From: Syntrophomonas palmitatica JCM 14374
Lineage (GTDB): Bacteria > Bacillota > Syntrophomonadia > Syntrophomonadales > Syntrophomonadaceae
Assembly: GCF_001311885.1 (NCBI RefSeq)
Contig: NZ_BBCE01000002.1
Span: forward strand, 1 to 64,000
Length of the DNA: 64,000 nt
Direction of reading: 5' to 3'
How positions within the stretch are numbered: position 1 is the stretch's first letter; every line of letters starts with the position of its first letter. Both the position numbers and the translations under genes were made by a program. Under the pieces are notes generated by a model, which was not told the origin of the DNA, searched no databases, and worked only from the letters and a program-made list of their open reading frames with translations. Positions 1 through 8,390 of the stretch are shown one piece after another.

Positions 1-12
1 TAAAACCAAAAA

Positions 13-37
13 CCGGGTCTAACCACCTGGCTTTTTT
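13..37 (+). terminator. intrinsic terminator of an upstream gene
   Basis: CCGGGT at 13-18 pairs with ACCTGG at 25-30 (one G-U) around a six-base loop, followed by a run of six T. The same 20-base hairpin core recurs at 2762-2781 inside the cas operon. Confidence 0.6.
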
Positions 38-123
38 AATTTATAGTAATTTATTGGCAAAACCAAAAAACTTATTTAAACAAAATGATTTTAAAAAAAA
101 TAAAAAAAATAAATCATAAAGTA

Positions 124-150
124 TAGACAAAAAATAAATTAACATATTAT
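124..150 (+). promoter_or_regulatory. possible promoter of the cas operon
   Basis: TAGACA at 124-129 and TATTAT at 145-150, 15 bases apart, lie in a very A+T-rich stretch upstream of cas6. The spacing is short, so this is only a candidate. Confidence 0.25.
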
Positions 151-179
151 CATAATATTAGTTATTAATCAGGGAGGTG

Positions 180-851
180 ATGGTTTTGGAGTTACCAAAC
201 TACAGGTTACTTGGAATACTACGGTCAGAATCCATAACAATGCCCTGGCGGTACAGGGAGTTAGTGCAGGGTTGGATTTACGAACATCTGGGTGAACTCG
301 GGAAGACAATACACGATGCGCCATTCAGCTTATTCACATATTCATTTTCAAGCCCAACTTATGCAATTACCGACCAGGGAATAAAAAGCGAACTCTGGTG
401 TTTTAGAATTGCATCTGTTTACAAGGAAGTGTTAGAGAGACTCGAACAGGAATTAAATCAAGGAATCGAGTTAAATAATATTTATTTTACGCCTTTGTTA
501 GTCTCGAAAGAACTGCTCGTAAACCAGGATCGTTTTGCAAGTGATCCAATTATAGTTTTCTCTCGGGACAAAGAAAAAAGATTTTTGAATCCTATTATTG
601 ACCAGGACTTTGGTAAAGCTGTAGCGGCAAGTCTTAAAAAGCGTTATGAATATTACACAGGCAAGCCGTCTCCCGAGGTATCCTTTAGATTTGTTACGCA
701 GCCCATAGCGCGGAAACTGCAGTATCAAAACAGGCGCTTAATAGGGTTTCAAGGTGATATTGTACTTGAAACAACGCCAGAAATGCGTAAATTTGCTCAA
801 TGCATTGGTCTAGGAGTTAAGACATCATGCGGAATGGGGATGATAGCATAA
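180..851 (+). CDS. cas6: Cas6-family CRISPR RNA endonuclease (type IV locus)
   Basis: This protein would cut pre-crRNA inside the repeats of the array at 3.7-4.1 kb and supply the crRNA to the type IV complex. It is about 223 residues, a usual Cas6 length, and ends in the glycine-rich loop diagnostic of the family (GLGVKTSCGMGMI). A histidine in the TIHDAPF segment near residue 45 is a candidate catalytic residue. SD GGGAGG at 172-177 is too close to ATG 180 but well spaced for TTG 186, so either start is possible. The stop overlaps the csf1 start by one base (TAATG), so the genes are translationally coupled. No frameshift is visible. Confidence 0.88.
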   Translation: MVLELPNYRLLGILRSESITMPWRYRELVQGWIYEHLGELGKTIHDAPFSLFTYSFSSPTYAITDQGIKSELWCFRIASVYKEVLERLEQELNQGIELNNIYFTPLLVSKELLVNQDRFASDPIIVFSRDKEKRFLNPIIDQDFGKAVAASLKKRYEYYTGKPSPEVSFRFVTQPIARKLQYQNRRLIGFQGDIVLETTPEMRKFAQCIGLGVKTSCGMGMIA

Positions 852-1572
852 TGTTTACATCGTTTGCGCAATTAGCAGGAAACAAAGCGCTAAATATCCC
901 CCTGGCACATAATAATGATTACTGGTGTCGCGAATGCGGAGGAGCCATAGATCAAGATAAAGCAATTAAAAAAGAATACAAAGAATCGTGGGTTGATGAA
1001 GGTTTAATTAATTACCACAACAGCGATGTAGTTTGTCCCGCTTGCTTGGAATTATCAAAGGGATCAACATCAAGGACAAATTTAGTCCCCCCTGCAGGAA
1101 CAGTATCGATAGTAGCGCAGAATTACGTTCATCCAACTCCCGCAGGATGGCAGTTAGCCTTAACCGGCCCAAGAGAAACAAAGCGTCAGGAAATATTTAC
1201 AACCTCAATTACGCTGATAGATTTCCTGGAAAATATCCTGCCCGAGATTGAGCACCATTTGGGGTTATTTACTCCCAGAGCAATGCTCAAAACAAAAAAC
1301 ATTTTTTGCGGTACGTGCCTGTTAATTACAATAAAAACGAAATCACATTTTATATAATGCCAGTTTTCAGATACGGCACGATCAGGCCAGAGCTGTTTTT
1401 ACAAAGTTATTATGTTTCGCTGGATACAGTCGAAAAAAGCCCGGCGCAGATGCGTAAAGACCTAGCAGCAAAAGCCGAAGAATTCGGTTTGAGGCGCGCC
1501 GAAACCTATATATTGTATCGGCATCTGCTGACACTTAAAAAAGAATTTAAGGAGGATGATACGGATGAATAA
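851..1572 (+). CDS. csf1: Csf1-like zinc-finger subunit of type IV CRISPR complex (one frameshift)
   Basis: Csf1 is the small Cas8-like subunit that marks type IV systems. The start ATG at 851 gives two cysteine pairs, C26/C29 (WCRECGG) and C62/C65 (VVCPACLE), the expected zinc finger. The frame breaks at about 1305 in a run of six T; one more T joins it to the downstream frame that ends at 1572, giving about 240 residues, near the known family length. The last eight bases overlap csf2. The frameshift is probably a homopolymer error because the rest of the operon is intact. Assignment rests on the zinc finger, size and position between cas6 and csf2. Confidence 0.8.
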
Positions 1573-2725
1573 CGACCTGTATAGCTTAATTAATTGCGTA
1601 ACACCAGTTTTTCATCAGGCTCCCGATGGCAACTCAGGCAACACAAACCATCAAAGAAAATTACCGGTACTGACCAAAGATGCAACTGGCAATTTTGTTG
1701 CTAACGACATACCTGGTATCAGCGGCAATGCCCGGCGCTGTGTAGCCCGCAGAGATTTTATACTGGCAACCCTGGAGGTTCTGGGGTTATATAAAAACTG
1801 GCAATTTACCAACGAAATCAGCGCAGACCTGTATATGACCTTATTAAATGGCGGCTCTCTGGGCGCAAAAACCTCTCTGCAGCCCAAGATTGATGCAATG
1901 ATGGACATTTATAACACTCTTCCTTTCTTCGGCCTCGTAGGTGGTTGTTACAAGCAGGTATGGTTCGCAGGGCGACTATCTGTAGGTTTTGGTTATATGC
2001 TAACCTCACAGACATTAGAACTGGCGAAACTGATGCACTTCCCGTTCAAACTCAACAAGGATGACCTGCCAGAAACCGGCTATTTTTCGCACAACGAACA
2101 CCAGTTTACCCGCCGCAAAATTCCCGGTCTGACTGCGGGAGATCGTCTAGATATATTACTTGCCAAATTACAAGAAGAATATCCCGAATTTGCGGTTAAG
2201 GTATCCGAATACGCCGAAGATGTCACAATGGAAGAAGAAATCCAGGCATTAATTAATAGCACTGTAGGTTTGGAGGATTTTTTAAAGGATTTCTTTAAAA
2301 ACAACAAAAAAGACAAAAAAAATAAAGAAGACTCCAAAGACACAAAGAAATCCCTGGCCAAGCAGATTATTACCTTGACTGGAAACCAAATGTTATACGG
2401 TATCAAAAACCCAATCCCGGCAGGTTCCAAATTATATGCTTGCGATTATCTGCTGCCTGGTTATGGTGACGATGACCTGTATGAAGCCACATTCCACGCT
2501 TATATGGAAACCATGTTAAACCGCCCGTTTATTGGCGGATTGGCCGCTAAAGGTTTTGGCCGCGTTGAGATAGAAGTTCGCAATAAAGACGGAGAAAACT
2601 TTGAACAGTTCTCTCGGGCCGGAGAATATTGGCAGTGGCTTGAAGATAACAAAGAAACGGTACGCGAGTACCTTATAAACATTGACCAGAAAATCTTCCT
2701 AAAAAAATCCGTTAAATCAGCATAG
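1565..2725 (+). CDS. csf2: Csf2 (Cas7-like backbone subunit of type IV CRISPR complex)
   Basis: The protein of 386 residues has the N-terminal segment IPGISGNARRCVARRDF, typical of Csf2, the Cas7-like subunit that coats crRNA as a helical backbone. A glycine-rich C-terminal part (FIGGLAAKGFGRVEIE) resembles the RAMP glycine loop. A lysine-rich insertion lies near residues 240-265. ATG 1565 is preferred over ATG 1556 because the SD AAGGAGG ends only just before 1556. Csf2 overlaps the end of csf1 and is followed by a strong hairpin at 2756-2785. A near copy of the element's GTACGCGCGTAC palindrome lies in its 3' end at 2659-2672. Confidence 0.88.
   Translation: MNNDLYSLINCVTPVFHQAPDGNSGNTNHQRKLPVLTKDATGNFVANDIPGISGNARRCVARRDFILATLEVLGLYKNWQFTNEISADLYMTLLNGGSLGAKTSLQPKIDAMMDIYNTLPFFGLVGGCYKQVWFAGRLSVGFGYMLTSQTLELAKLMHFPFKLNKDDLPETGYFSHNEHQFTRRKIPGLTAGDRLDILLAKLQEEYPEFAVKVSEYAEDVTMEEEIQALINSTVGLEDFLKDFFKNNKKDKKNKEDSKDTKKSLAKQIITLTGNQMLYGIKNPIPAGSKLYACDYLLPGYGDDDLYEATFHAYMETMLNRPFIGGLAAKGFGRVEIEVRNKDGENFEQFSRAGEYWQWLEDNKETVREYLINIDQKIFLKKSVKSA
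2659..2672. repeat. near-match of the GTACGCGCGTAC palindrome
   Basis: GGTACGCGAGTACC differs by one base from the site at 8029-8042. It lies within the csf2 coding sequence, so it may be chance. Confidence 0.35.
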
Positions 2726-2755
2726 TTTTCTCTCCTTATACACTCCTTTTTGCCC

Positions 2756-2785
2756 AGCCGGCCGGGTCTAACCACCTGGCTGGCT
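2756..2785 (+). promoter_or_regulatory. 12-bp stem hairpin between csf2 and csf3
   Basis: AGCCGGCCGGGT pairs with ACCTGGCTGGCT (two G-U pairs) around the loop CTAACC. It contains the same core as the terminator at 13-30 but has no T-run, so it may stabilise or process the polycistronic mRNA rather than end it. A second small hairpin (CCCT/AGGG) follows at once. Confidence 0.55.
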
Positions 2786-2891
2786 CCCTGGAAAGGGACT
2801 AGGGATTGTAAGTGATAATATGTTAATTTTACAACCTAAAAGGGTTTAATGCTTATTTAATGCACATAACACCTTGAAGGAGATGATATAA

Positions 2892-3614
2892 ATGTTTGAA
2901 TCATTAAAAATAACCTTTGATATGTTTACTCCGGTAGCTTTTCCCCTAAAAAAGCAAGCCTACCCTATACATCTTGATGCACTTATCATAAGCCTGATGA
3001 CTTCATCTAAAAAACAATTTTACACACCAGAAAATGATTTTTACGCCCCTGGCAACAACAACGAAGTGCCATTAGCCGTTTACGGAGACAAAAGCCCGGT
3101 GTATTGTGCTTCGGTTGCTATGGCAGAAGAATTCAAAATTGGCACATACGGAATCACTAAGAAACCTCCTCGGGCAGAAGAAATGAAACTGTTTAAAAAG
3201 GGCAGCTCGTCTTTTAACCCAGAAGGAGATGGTGCGGGTATCCACCGAGCCTGGGCAGAAACCGTTCCCACAGTACACCCTACACAGATATGGTTTGAAT
3301 GTCAGGGCATCAAAGAAGAATTATGGAAAATCCTCACCAAAGTAAGAAGGATTGGTGTTTTTCGCAGGGTAGGATTAGGTGAAGTGGCCAATATACACAT
3401 TGAACCCTGTGAAAATACTATGGCAGGATTGATATATAACGATCAGCCAGCCAGGATGTTGCCAGTAGCAGATTGGCCGCAAGGCGAGCAAAAAAAATGG
3501 AACAAAGTTGTAGCAGCAACCAAAGCGCCTTATTGGTTTCCTGGCAACAAAGAATTATGCTGGGCACCACCAACAGAAACCACGATTCCTAACATATCTG
3601 TCGTCGATTATTAG
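2892..3614 (+). CDS. csf3: Csf3 (Cas5-like subunit of type IV CRISPR complex)
   Basis: Csf3 is the Cas5-like subunit that holds the 5' handle of the crRNA. The 240-residue product opens with a RAMP-like strand pattern and carries the glycine-rich segment RRIGVFRRVGLGEVANI near residue 155, typical of the family. ATG 2892 has a good SD, GAAGGAG. It is separated from csf2 by 166 bases holding a strong hairpin, so its expression could differ from that of the first three genes. The CRISPR array begins 127 bases downstream. Confidence 0.82.
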   Translation: MFESLKITFDMFTPVAFPLKKQAYPIHLDALIISLMTSSKKQFYTPENDFYAPGNNNEVPLAVYGDKSPVYCASVAMAEEFKIGTYGITKKPPRAEEMKLFKKGSSSFNPEGDGAGIHRAWAETVPTVHPTQIWFECQGIKEELWKILTKVRRIGVFRRVGLGEVANIHIEPCENTMAGLIYNDQPARMLPVADWPQGEQKKWNKVVAATKAPYWFPGNKELCWAPPTETTIPNISVVDY

Positions 3615-3741
3615 TAGCGTAAAAAACCCAGGGGGCAGACGACAGCAAGAATACCTAAATAACCTAACATTATAAGAGCGGTATAGTTATAAAACAAAAT
3701 CTATACAAATCATAAACCTGGTAATATAGGCTTTAAAATGG

Positions 3742-4089
3742 GTTTGTGGACTACCTATACGGGGTTAAAAGACGCGATTCGGACGTCGGCCCGCGGGCGA
3801 CAACCAGTTTGTGTACTACCTATACGGGGTTAAAAGCAATATATATCCCTATATTTTATTTTATGGGTAGTTTTGTTTGTGGACTACCTATACGGGATTA
3901 AAACCTACCACCTGCGTCCGGGTGATAAAGTTTGTGTACTACCTATACGGGGTTAAAAGCGTGCATGAATCCGATGTTTGTTGCCCGCGGGCGAAAGAGT
4001 TTGTGTACTACCTATACGGGGTTAAAAGATTGGAACATGATAGAGAAAGAAAACATTACGTTTGCATTCTACCTATAAGGGGTTAAAAA
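3742..4089 (+). CRISPR. CRISPR array, six 30-bp repeats and five spacers
   Basis: Repeats start at 3742, 3807, 3875, 3930, 3999 and 4060. The shared core is ACTACCTATACGGGGTTAAA; positions 7-8 vary between GG and GT, the third repeat ends ATTAAAAC, and the sixth is degenerate (GCATTCTACCTATAAGG). Spacers are 35, 38, 25, 39 and 31 bases, an unusually wide range. The right-hand repeats are worn, so the leader is probably on the left, in 3615-3741, and transcription runs forward. The repeat resembles the CTACCTAT-type repeats of clostridial type I-B/III systems. No cas1 or cas2 is in the window, so new spacers would need help from elsewhere. Confidence 0.95.
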
Positions 4090-4174
4090 TAAGGGGTTAA
4101 AAAACGGGCCGCATATGCAAAATGGCCGGTAAATAGCCAGAACAATTTTAATCTGCCTATAAGGGATTATAAAG
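4090..4174 (+). repeat. decayed CRISPR repeat remnants
   Basis: A duplicated repeat tail (TAAGGGGTTAAAAAA) follows the sixth repeat directly, and a seventh, diverged copy ends at 4174 (CTGCCTATAAGGGATTATAA). This looks like the old, eroding end of the array. Confidence 0.7.
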
Positions 4175-4223
4175 CCTAATTGAACAGCATAAATCATAAA
4201 TTCCGCTGTAATCAGGAAAGGGA

Positions 4224-6593
4224 GTGATCACCATAGACACATTATACGGACAAATTATAGGACAAGAAGTTAAAAATCAAAAAACATTTTTTAAATTTAA
4301 AATTAACAAAGATAACGTAATCCTGCTTGAAGGGCTTGAACAGTGCAATATCGGGGACATAATAACCGTCACAGGCAAATATAACAAGGCAAAAACCAGA
4401 TTTAAAGTACAAAACACCCCCAAAAACCTGGAAATAATTGATGATCTTGAAGCTATTGCCAAATTCACCGGAATAACTTTGACCAATGACGAATACCGGG
4501 CCTGTTTAAATGATTTGCATGCTGATTGTTTTTACACGGCTTCAGGGTCATTGGGGAATACGGAAACCAGAATAAAATTTTTAACTGAACATACTGGTGA
4601 AACGGGAGAAAAATTTGTCGCGTTAAGTAATTTTATCGCTAACGATGCAGATGTATACGGCCTTGTTTCATTATTTAAAGACGCAGGTGTTAATTTGGGA
4701 TTATCTCATGCCTTACAAATAGCATATGGGTTTCGGAACCGCACTGGTTACACCAACAAAAGGCTCATAGAGCTTGTTGAAGAATGTCCTTGGATATTAT
4801 CCCAAATACTTAATCCAGAAGAAGCCGAACCTGCTATAGAGAAACTTGAAAATTATTTTAATTACACTGGCCGCAAACTTGAAATATATCGTACTGCCCA
4901 TACTATCATTAAAATACTAACTCACAGAATGCATGATGGTGATTGCTTTGTACCTAATACCGATTTATACGGTATGGTTATAAATAAAGGCCATTCAAAA
5001 ACCTCATATGAAGACGCCTGGCATTTATTAACTAAAAACCAGGAATCAAAAAATAGGTTTGCTGGGATTATCCCAGAAAATGAATTTTTACATGAAGCCA
5101 TTAAAGATGCTGGACGCAAACTCAATGAAAAAGCCAAGGCAGCAGTCTATCTGCCTGGAATCTTCGGAGCTGAAAAAAATGCCGCCATAAGATACCACAT
5201 GATTAATAATTCCCCCGGCGCAGCGCTATCATCTGCAAATATGATAAAGCAGGCCAAGCAGACCGCAATGGCTCTCGGAAAACCGTTAAACAACTCTCAA
5301 AAAAAATTAATACAATCAGTGTGCCAGAACAAAATAACTTTGCTAACAGGCGAAGCAGGTACGGGAAAAACCCATGCGTTAAAGGTACTGGCACAATCTT
5401 ATTATCATTTAACGGACAGAGTGCCGGTTGTGCTTGCCCCAACGGCATTAGCTGCCTATACAGCAGCCGAAAATACTATTGCAGAAAGCCTTGCAAAGAC
5501 AATACATCGGTTTTCATTTTTATTTAGTGACAATTCGGATATTTATACAAGTCAGGGCAACAAGTCTAATACAAACCAAGAATCTCCCGGGCTTGTTATA
5601 GTTGATGAATGCTCAATGTTGGGGCCAGTATTGTTACGAAGATTATTGGAACATATAACTGCTGACACCAGATTAGTATTTGCCGGCGATCCTGCCCAGT
5701 TGCCGCCGATAGGAGCAGATGGGACATTTACATCGATGTTACGATTAGCGGATCAAGACGGTATAGGTTGTCATATACATCTGGAAGAAAATTATCGTAA
5801 TGATGAAGGAGTAATTTCAGCTGCTAGAGCCATATTGAACAATCAGCCCATACCACAGGATATTAAAGGAGTTAATATACACATATGCCAGCAGGAAGGA
5901 TTATACCACAAACTGGAGGAAATACTTGAAAGCACTGGGGGAATTAATCCTGACACAATGATATTAAGCCCTTATCGCAATAAAAAATATGGCATGAGCC
6001 TTGATTTTCTTAATCCTAATCTTGCTAAAAAATACGGCACTGGGAAACAAATACCAGGAACAAATTTTATGATTGGCGATCCTGTAATAGCAATAAGAAA
6101 TGACTACCGTAACGGCAATCCATATTCGCCCAAAATAATCCGGTCATTACGGACAACACGTGATGATGTATATAATGGGATGAAGGGCTATATCAAAGAA
6201 TACAACAGTAACACACACAAAGTCACAGTGAATTTTTATACCGGGTTAAAAGGCGATAAAAATTACTATGCTAAAGAATTGGCTTACTATCTGGAAAGAT
6301 GCTATGCTTTATCGATACATAAAGCCCAGGGAGGTCAAGCCCAAAATATTGTTATATGTCTTGATAATACTACAGCCATAAAAAACGCACCATTGATTTA
6401 TACAGCATTAACTCGTTGCGAAAAAGGTGGTCAAGTACACATCATTACCAAAAAGGATTTTTTGGATGCCCCTTATATTAAGCCGGTAGATCCTAATGAC
6501 GATGTATACGGATATATTGGCAACCACTGCCTAACAAAATTCAGGCAGAGGGTATTAGCCTTAGAAAGAGAGACAAAATGCAGAGAATATTAA
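4224..6593 (+). CDS. RecD2-like superfamily 1B helicase (type IV-D accessory helicase)
   Basis: The 789-residue protein would unwind DNA 5'-3' with ATP. The N-terminal part resembles an OB/RecD2 N-domain. Walker A (TGEAGTGKT, near residue 374), Walker B (VIVDECSM), FAGDPAQLPPIG and LEENYRND follow, and the C-terminal domain has SIHKAQGGQ and YTALTR as in UvrD_C_2/RecD. In type IV-A loci a DinG helicase takes this place; a RecD-like helicase next to csf genes defines the proposed subtype IV-D. GTG 4224 is preceded by AGGAAAGGGAG. It lies immediately after the array, which supports a role in interference. A plain DNA-repair RecD2 is the alternative. Confidence 0.88.
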   Translation: MITIDTLYGQIIGQEVKNQKTFFKFKINKDNVILLEGLEQCNIGDIITVTGKYNKAKTRFKVQNTPKNLEIIDDLEAIAKFTGITLTNDEYRACLNDLHADCFYTASGSLGNTETRIKFLTEHTGETGEKFVALSNFIANDADVYGLVSLFKDAGVNLGLSHALQIAYGFRNRTGYTNKRLIELVEECPWILSQILNPEEAEPAIEKLENYFNYTGRKLEIYRTAHTIIKILTHRMHDGDCFVPNTDLYGMVINKGHSKTSYEDAWHLLTKNQESKNRFAGIIPENEFLHEAIKDAGRKLNEKAKAAVYLPGIFGAEKNAAIRYHMINNSPGAALSSANMIKQAKQTAMALGKPLNNSQKKLIQSVCQNKITLLTGEAGTGKTHALKVLAQSYYHLTDRVPVVLAPTALAAYTAAENTIAESLAKTIHRFSFLFSDNSDIYTSQGNKSNTNQESPGLVIVDECSMLGPVLLRRLLEHITADTRLVFAGDPAQLPPIGADGTFTSMLRLADQDGIGCHIHLEENYRNDEGVISAARAILNNQPIPQDIKGVNIHICQQEGLYHKLEEILESTGGINPDTMILSPYRNKKYGMSLDFLNPNLAKKYGTGKQIPGTNFMIGDPVIAIRNDYRNGNPYSPKIIRSLRTTRDDVYNGMKGYIKEYNSNTHKVTVNFYTGLKGDKNYYAKELAYYLERCYALSIHKAQGGQAQNIVICLDNTTAIKNAPLIYTALTRCEKGGQVHIITKKDFLDAPYIKPVDPNDDVYGYIGNHCLTKFRQRVLALERETKCREY

Positions 6594-6609
6594 AAAAGGA
6601 GTTGATGTT

Positions 6610-6735
6610 TTGGGATTAAAAGCATTGTATTATAACAAAGACGGAGAAATAATAGAAACCTTAGATTTGCCTTTTCGGGGAGAAGTTGAGCAAAAAACCA
6701 ATGAAAACGAAGATGAAGCGAAGAAGTCCGCTTAA
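6610..6735 (+). CDS. small hypothetical protein, 41 aa
   Basis: TTG 6610 follows SD AAAGGAG at good distance, 16 bases after the helicase stop. The product begins MGLKALYYNKDGEIIET and ends in an acidic, lysine-containing tail. No family recognised. Its tight spacing suggests co-transcription with the helicase; it might belong to the CRISPR locus, but nothing in the sequence proves that. Confidence 0.5.
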   Translation: MGLKALYYNKDGEIIETLDLPFRGEVEQKTNENEDEAKKSA

Positions 6736-6778
6736 CCACAGATATTGGGATAACCCGAGTTAATTAGGAGGATATTAT

Positions 6779-7405
6779 ATGGACACAATAACAATAGTTC
6801 CAAGTACAGCCTGGGGCGATTTGCCAGAATGGGGCGAGCCAATATTACGAATATTAAATGAGCGTATATTTTTAACTACCAGTCAAATAACAAAATGCTT
6901 TCCAATTTACGGTCGTAATAATATGCGGCGAAAACTGAACAAACTAGCAGACATGAATTACTTGCGTCGTTACGAACTAACCAAGGAAAACAATATTATC
7001 ACTGGTTATAGCATAGGAGAAGAAGGCTGCAGAGAAACTCGCAAAATCATTCCAGAAATAACATACGAAAAGGCGCTGGAATTTATAGCCGCTAATGAAT
7101 TTTGTTTTGCCAACGGTATTGTAAAGCCCGTTTTTTGGGTATCAAAAGGCTTAACAGTTGGCGAAATAGTAATTAACGAGCAGAAATATGCTTTGTGGTG
7201 TCCTCGGAAAATGGATCCGCGCATAAACAGTTTAAAATCAGAAGTCAGTTTAAGTTGCAGAGGGATTATTATAGTAACTCCTACAGTTAAACTTATACAC
7301 ATAATAGCTCAAAACTTAGATACATTTATGCCAGTGATTTTTACAACAGATGTTTTATTAACTGAATTAATGGAATATAAAAACGGTTCAATTCAGCCAA
7401 TATAA
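6779..7405 (+). CDS. winged-helix protein, replication-relaxation-like
   Basis: The 208-residue product has an N-terminal winged-helix pattern (residues about 25-80: FLTTSQITKCFPIYG, MRRKLNKLADMNYL, then a beta wing ending in GYSIGEEG). This is the layout of plasmid replication-relaxation or mobilisation proteins. The C-terminal half is a mixed alpha/beta domain I do not recognise. SD AGGAGG lies nine bases before ATG 6779. It follows the CRISPR helicase and small ORF and may be the last gene of that unit. Function uncertain. Confidence 0.6.
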   Translation: MDTITIVPSTAWGDLPEWGEPILRILNERIFLTTSQITKCFPIYGRNNMRRKLNKLADMNYLRRYELTKENNIITGYSIGEEGCRETRKIIPEITYEKALEFIAANEFCFANGIVKPVFWVSKGLTVGEIVINEQKYALWCPRKMDPRINSLKSEVSLSCRGIIIVTPTVKLIHIIAQNLDTFMPVIFTTDVLLTELMEYKNGSIQPI

Positions 7406-7487
7406 TTGTCGTGTACTTAGCGTTAATAGGGTATTTGTGATCGGTCAAGTATTTTGGAGAAATTTTGGCCATTAATTTTCCATAGGA

Positions 7488-7680
7488 CTACAGTCTTAGT
7501 ATAGAGTCTCGATGTTTAAGGCGGTAACTGTCGCCGGTCAGATTAAATATCTCACTGTGATGAGCGATTCGGTCCAGAATTGCTGTGGTAATAACCGGGT
7601 CTCCCATTAATTCTGCCCAGTCTTCAAATCCCTTGTTTGAAGTTATTATGAGAGCTGTCTGTTCATATAGTGCCGATTTT
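7488..7680 (-). pseudogene. istB: IS21-type IstB (transposition helper ATPase) C-terminal remnant
   Basis: Reading the reverse strand gives [18 protein letters not shown] and then [15 protein letters not shown], ending in the SYRLKHR motif and a stop at 7488. This is the conserved C-terminus of IstB, the AAA+ helper of IS21-family transposases. The Walker regions and IstA are missing, so this is a dead fragment of an old insertion. Similarity fades after about 7680. Confidence 0.8.
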
Positions 7681-8028
7681 AGCTGGTTTGGAACATTACG
7701 GTAAATATTCTCCGTTTTTAGTGGCCATTTTTTCTCCCTTTTATTTTACCGCTTACAGTATTTTTATAAAATACCTTTTTAATTTGCAAATATTAAACAA
7801 AAAGATTATAATTAAAACAACTAATAGACTAACCACACACGAGCGATCATTTCACATCTAAAAATCCCATAAAATGGGGAAATTCTCTTGAAAAACATTA
7901 AAATATCAGGGGTGGTTTACAAAAAATTAGACTTTTTTTGTGTTACTACCCCTATGCCCTTCGATAAGCGAAGGTTTTTTATTATATGGATTGTAAACAG
8001 GGAATGACCATCTGTTTTATAGTCCAGA
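7681..8028. other. intergenic stretch with hairpin and terminator, no convincing gene
   Basis: The stretch is A+T-rich. CCCATAAAATGGG at 7866-7878 matches the element's leader hairpins, and CTTCG/CGAAG followed by a T-run at about 7960-7982 looks like an intrinsic terminator. A 39-codon frame from TTG 7889 runs between them but reads through the terminator; I do not call it. Confidence 0.5.
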
Positions 8029-8042
8029 GGTACGCGCGTACC
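8029..8042. repeat. palindrome GGTACGCGCGTACC
   Basis: Perfect 14-bp inverted repeat. Its 12-bp core occurs again at 11012-11023 and 28451-28462, all within the element. A candidate protein-binding site. Confidence 0.6.
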
Positions 8043-8172
8043 TATTCACGCCTTATAGATAGTTTCCTGCCATTAACCCTATTTAAGCCAGTAAACTACC
8101 GTGTGTTTGCCCCCCTATCTTTACTCCGTTCAGGAAGGAACTTCCCACGCGGGTAAAATAAAAACATTCACA

Positions 8173-8196
8173 AGCGGCTTAATAGCCGCTTTTTTA
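8173..8196 (+). terminator. intrinsic terminator
   Basis: AGCGGCT / AGCCGCT stem with a TAAT loop and six T. It is followed at once by an A-rich linker and the leader hairpin of the next small gene. Confidence 0.75.
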
Positions 8197-8245
8197 TTGC
8201 AAAAAATTATAAAAATCCCGCTATGGCGGGGAAGGGAGGAAAATT

Positions 8246-8323
8246 ATGGACAGTATTATCAAGTATTTTGCCGACAACCTGATGTCAAAAAGGTGGTTGC
8301 AAAAACTATGTTCCCCAAAGTAG
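8246..8323 (+). CDS. small hypothetical protein, 25 aa
   Basis: ATG 8246 has the SD GAAGGGAGG and the conserved leader hairpin (CCCG/CGGG) directly upstream, the same start module used by larger genes of the element. The product starts MDSIIKYFADNLMSK and is basic at its end. No family recognised. Support comes only from the start signals, so it could be a leader peptide for the next gene at 8391. Confidence 0.4.
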   Translation: MDSIIKYFADNLMSKRWLQKLCSPK

Positions 8324-8332
8324 CGTAAGTCT

Positions 8333-8380
8333 GTTCGGCTAATGCCGGGAATAAACGCCCGGCACAGCCGGGCAGAAAGG
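8333..8380 (+). promoter_or_regulatory. structured 5' leader, copy 1 (shared with the PARP gene)
   Basis: TGTTCGGCTAATGCCGGGAA followed by a perfect GCCCGGC-ACA-GCCGGGC hairpin that ends next to SD AGAAAGG. Nearly the same leader precedes the gene at 29,856. Confidence 0.6.
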
Positions 8381-8390
8381 AAGATATAAA

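Noticed and set aside
3877-4086. 69-codon open frame across the CRISPR repeats
   Set aside because: It is produced by the repeat sequence itself (YYLYGVK-type repeats) and has no SD.
7488-7680. Active IS21 element
   Set aside because: Only the C-terminal part of IstB remains; no IstA or terminal repeats were seen.
8101-8328. 75-codon frame before the DUF3232-like gene
   Set aside because: It runs through a terminator and the leader hairpin; the small gene from ATG 8246 has the proper start signals.
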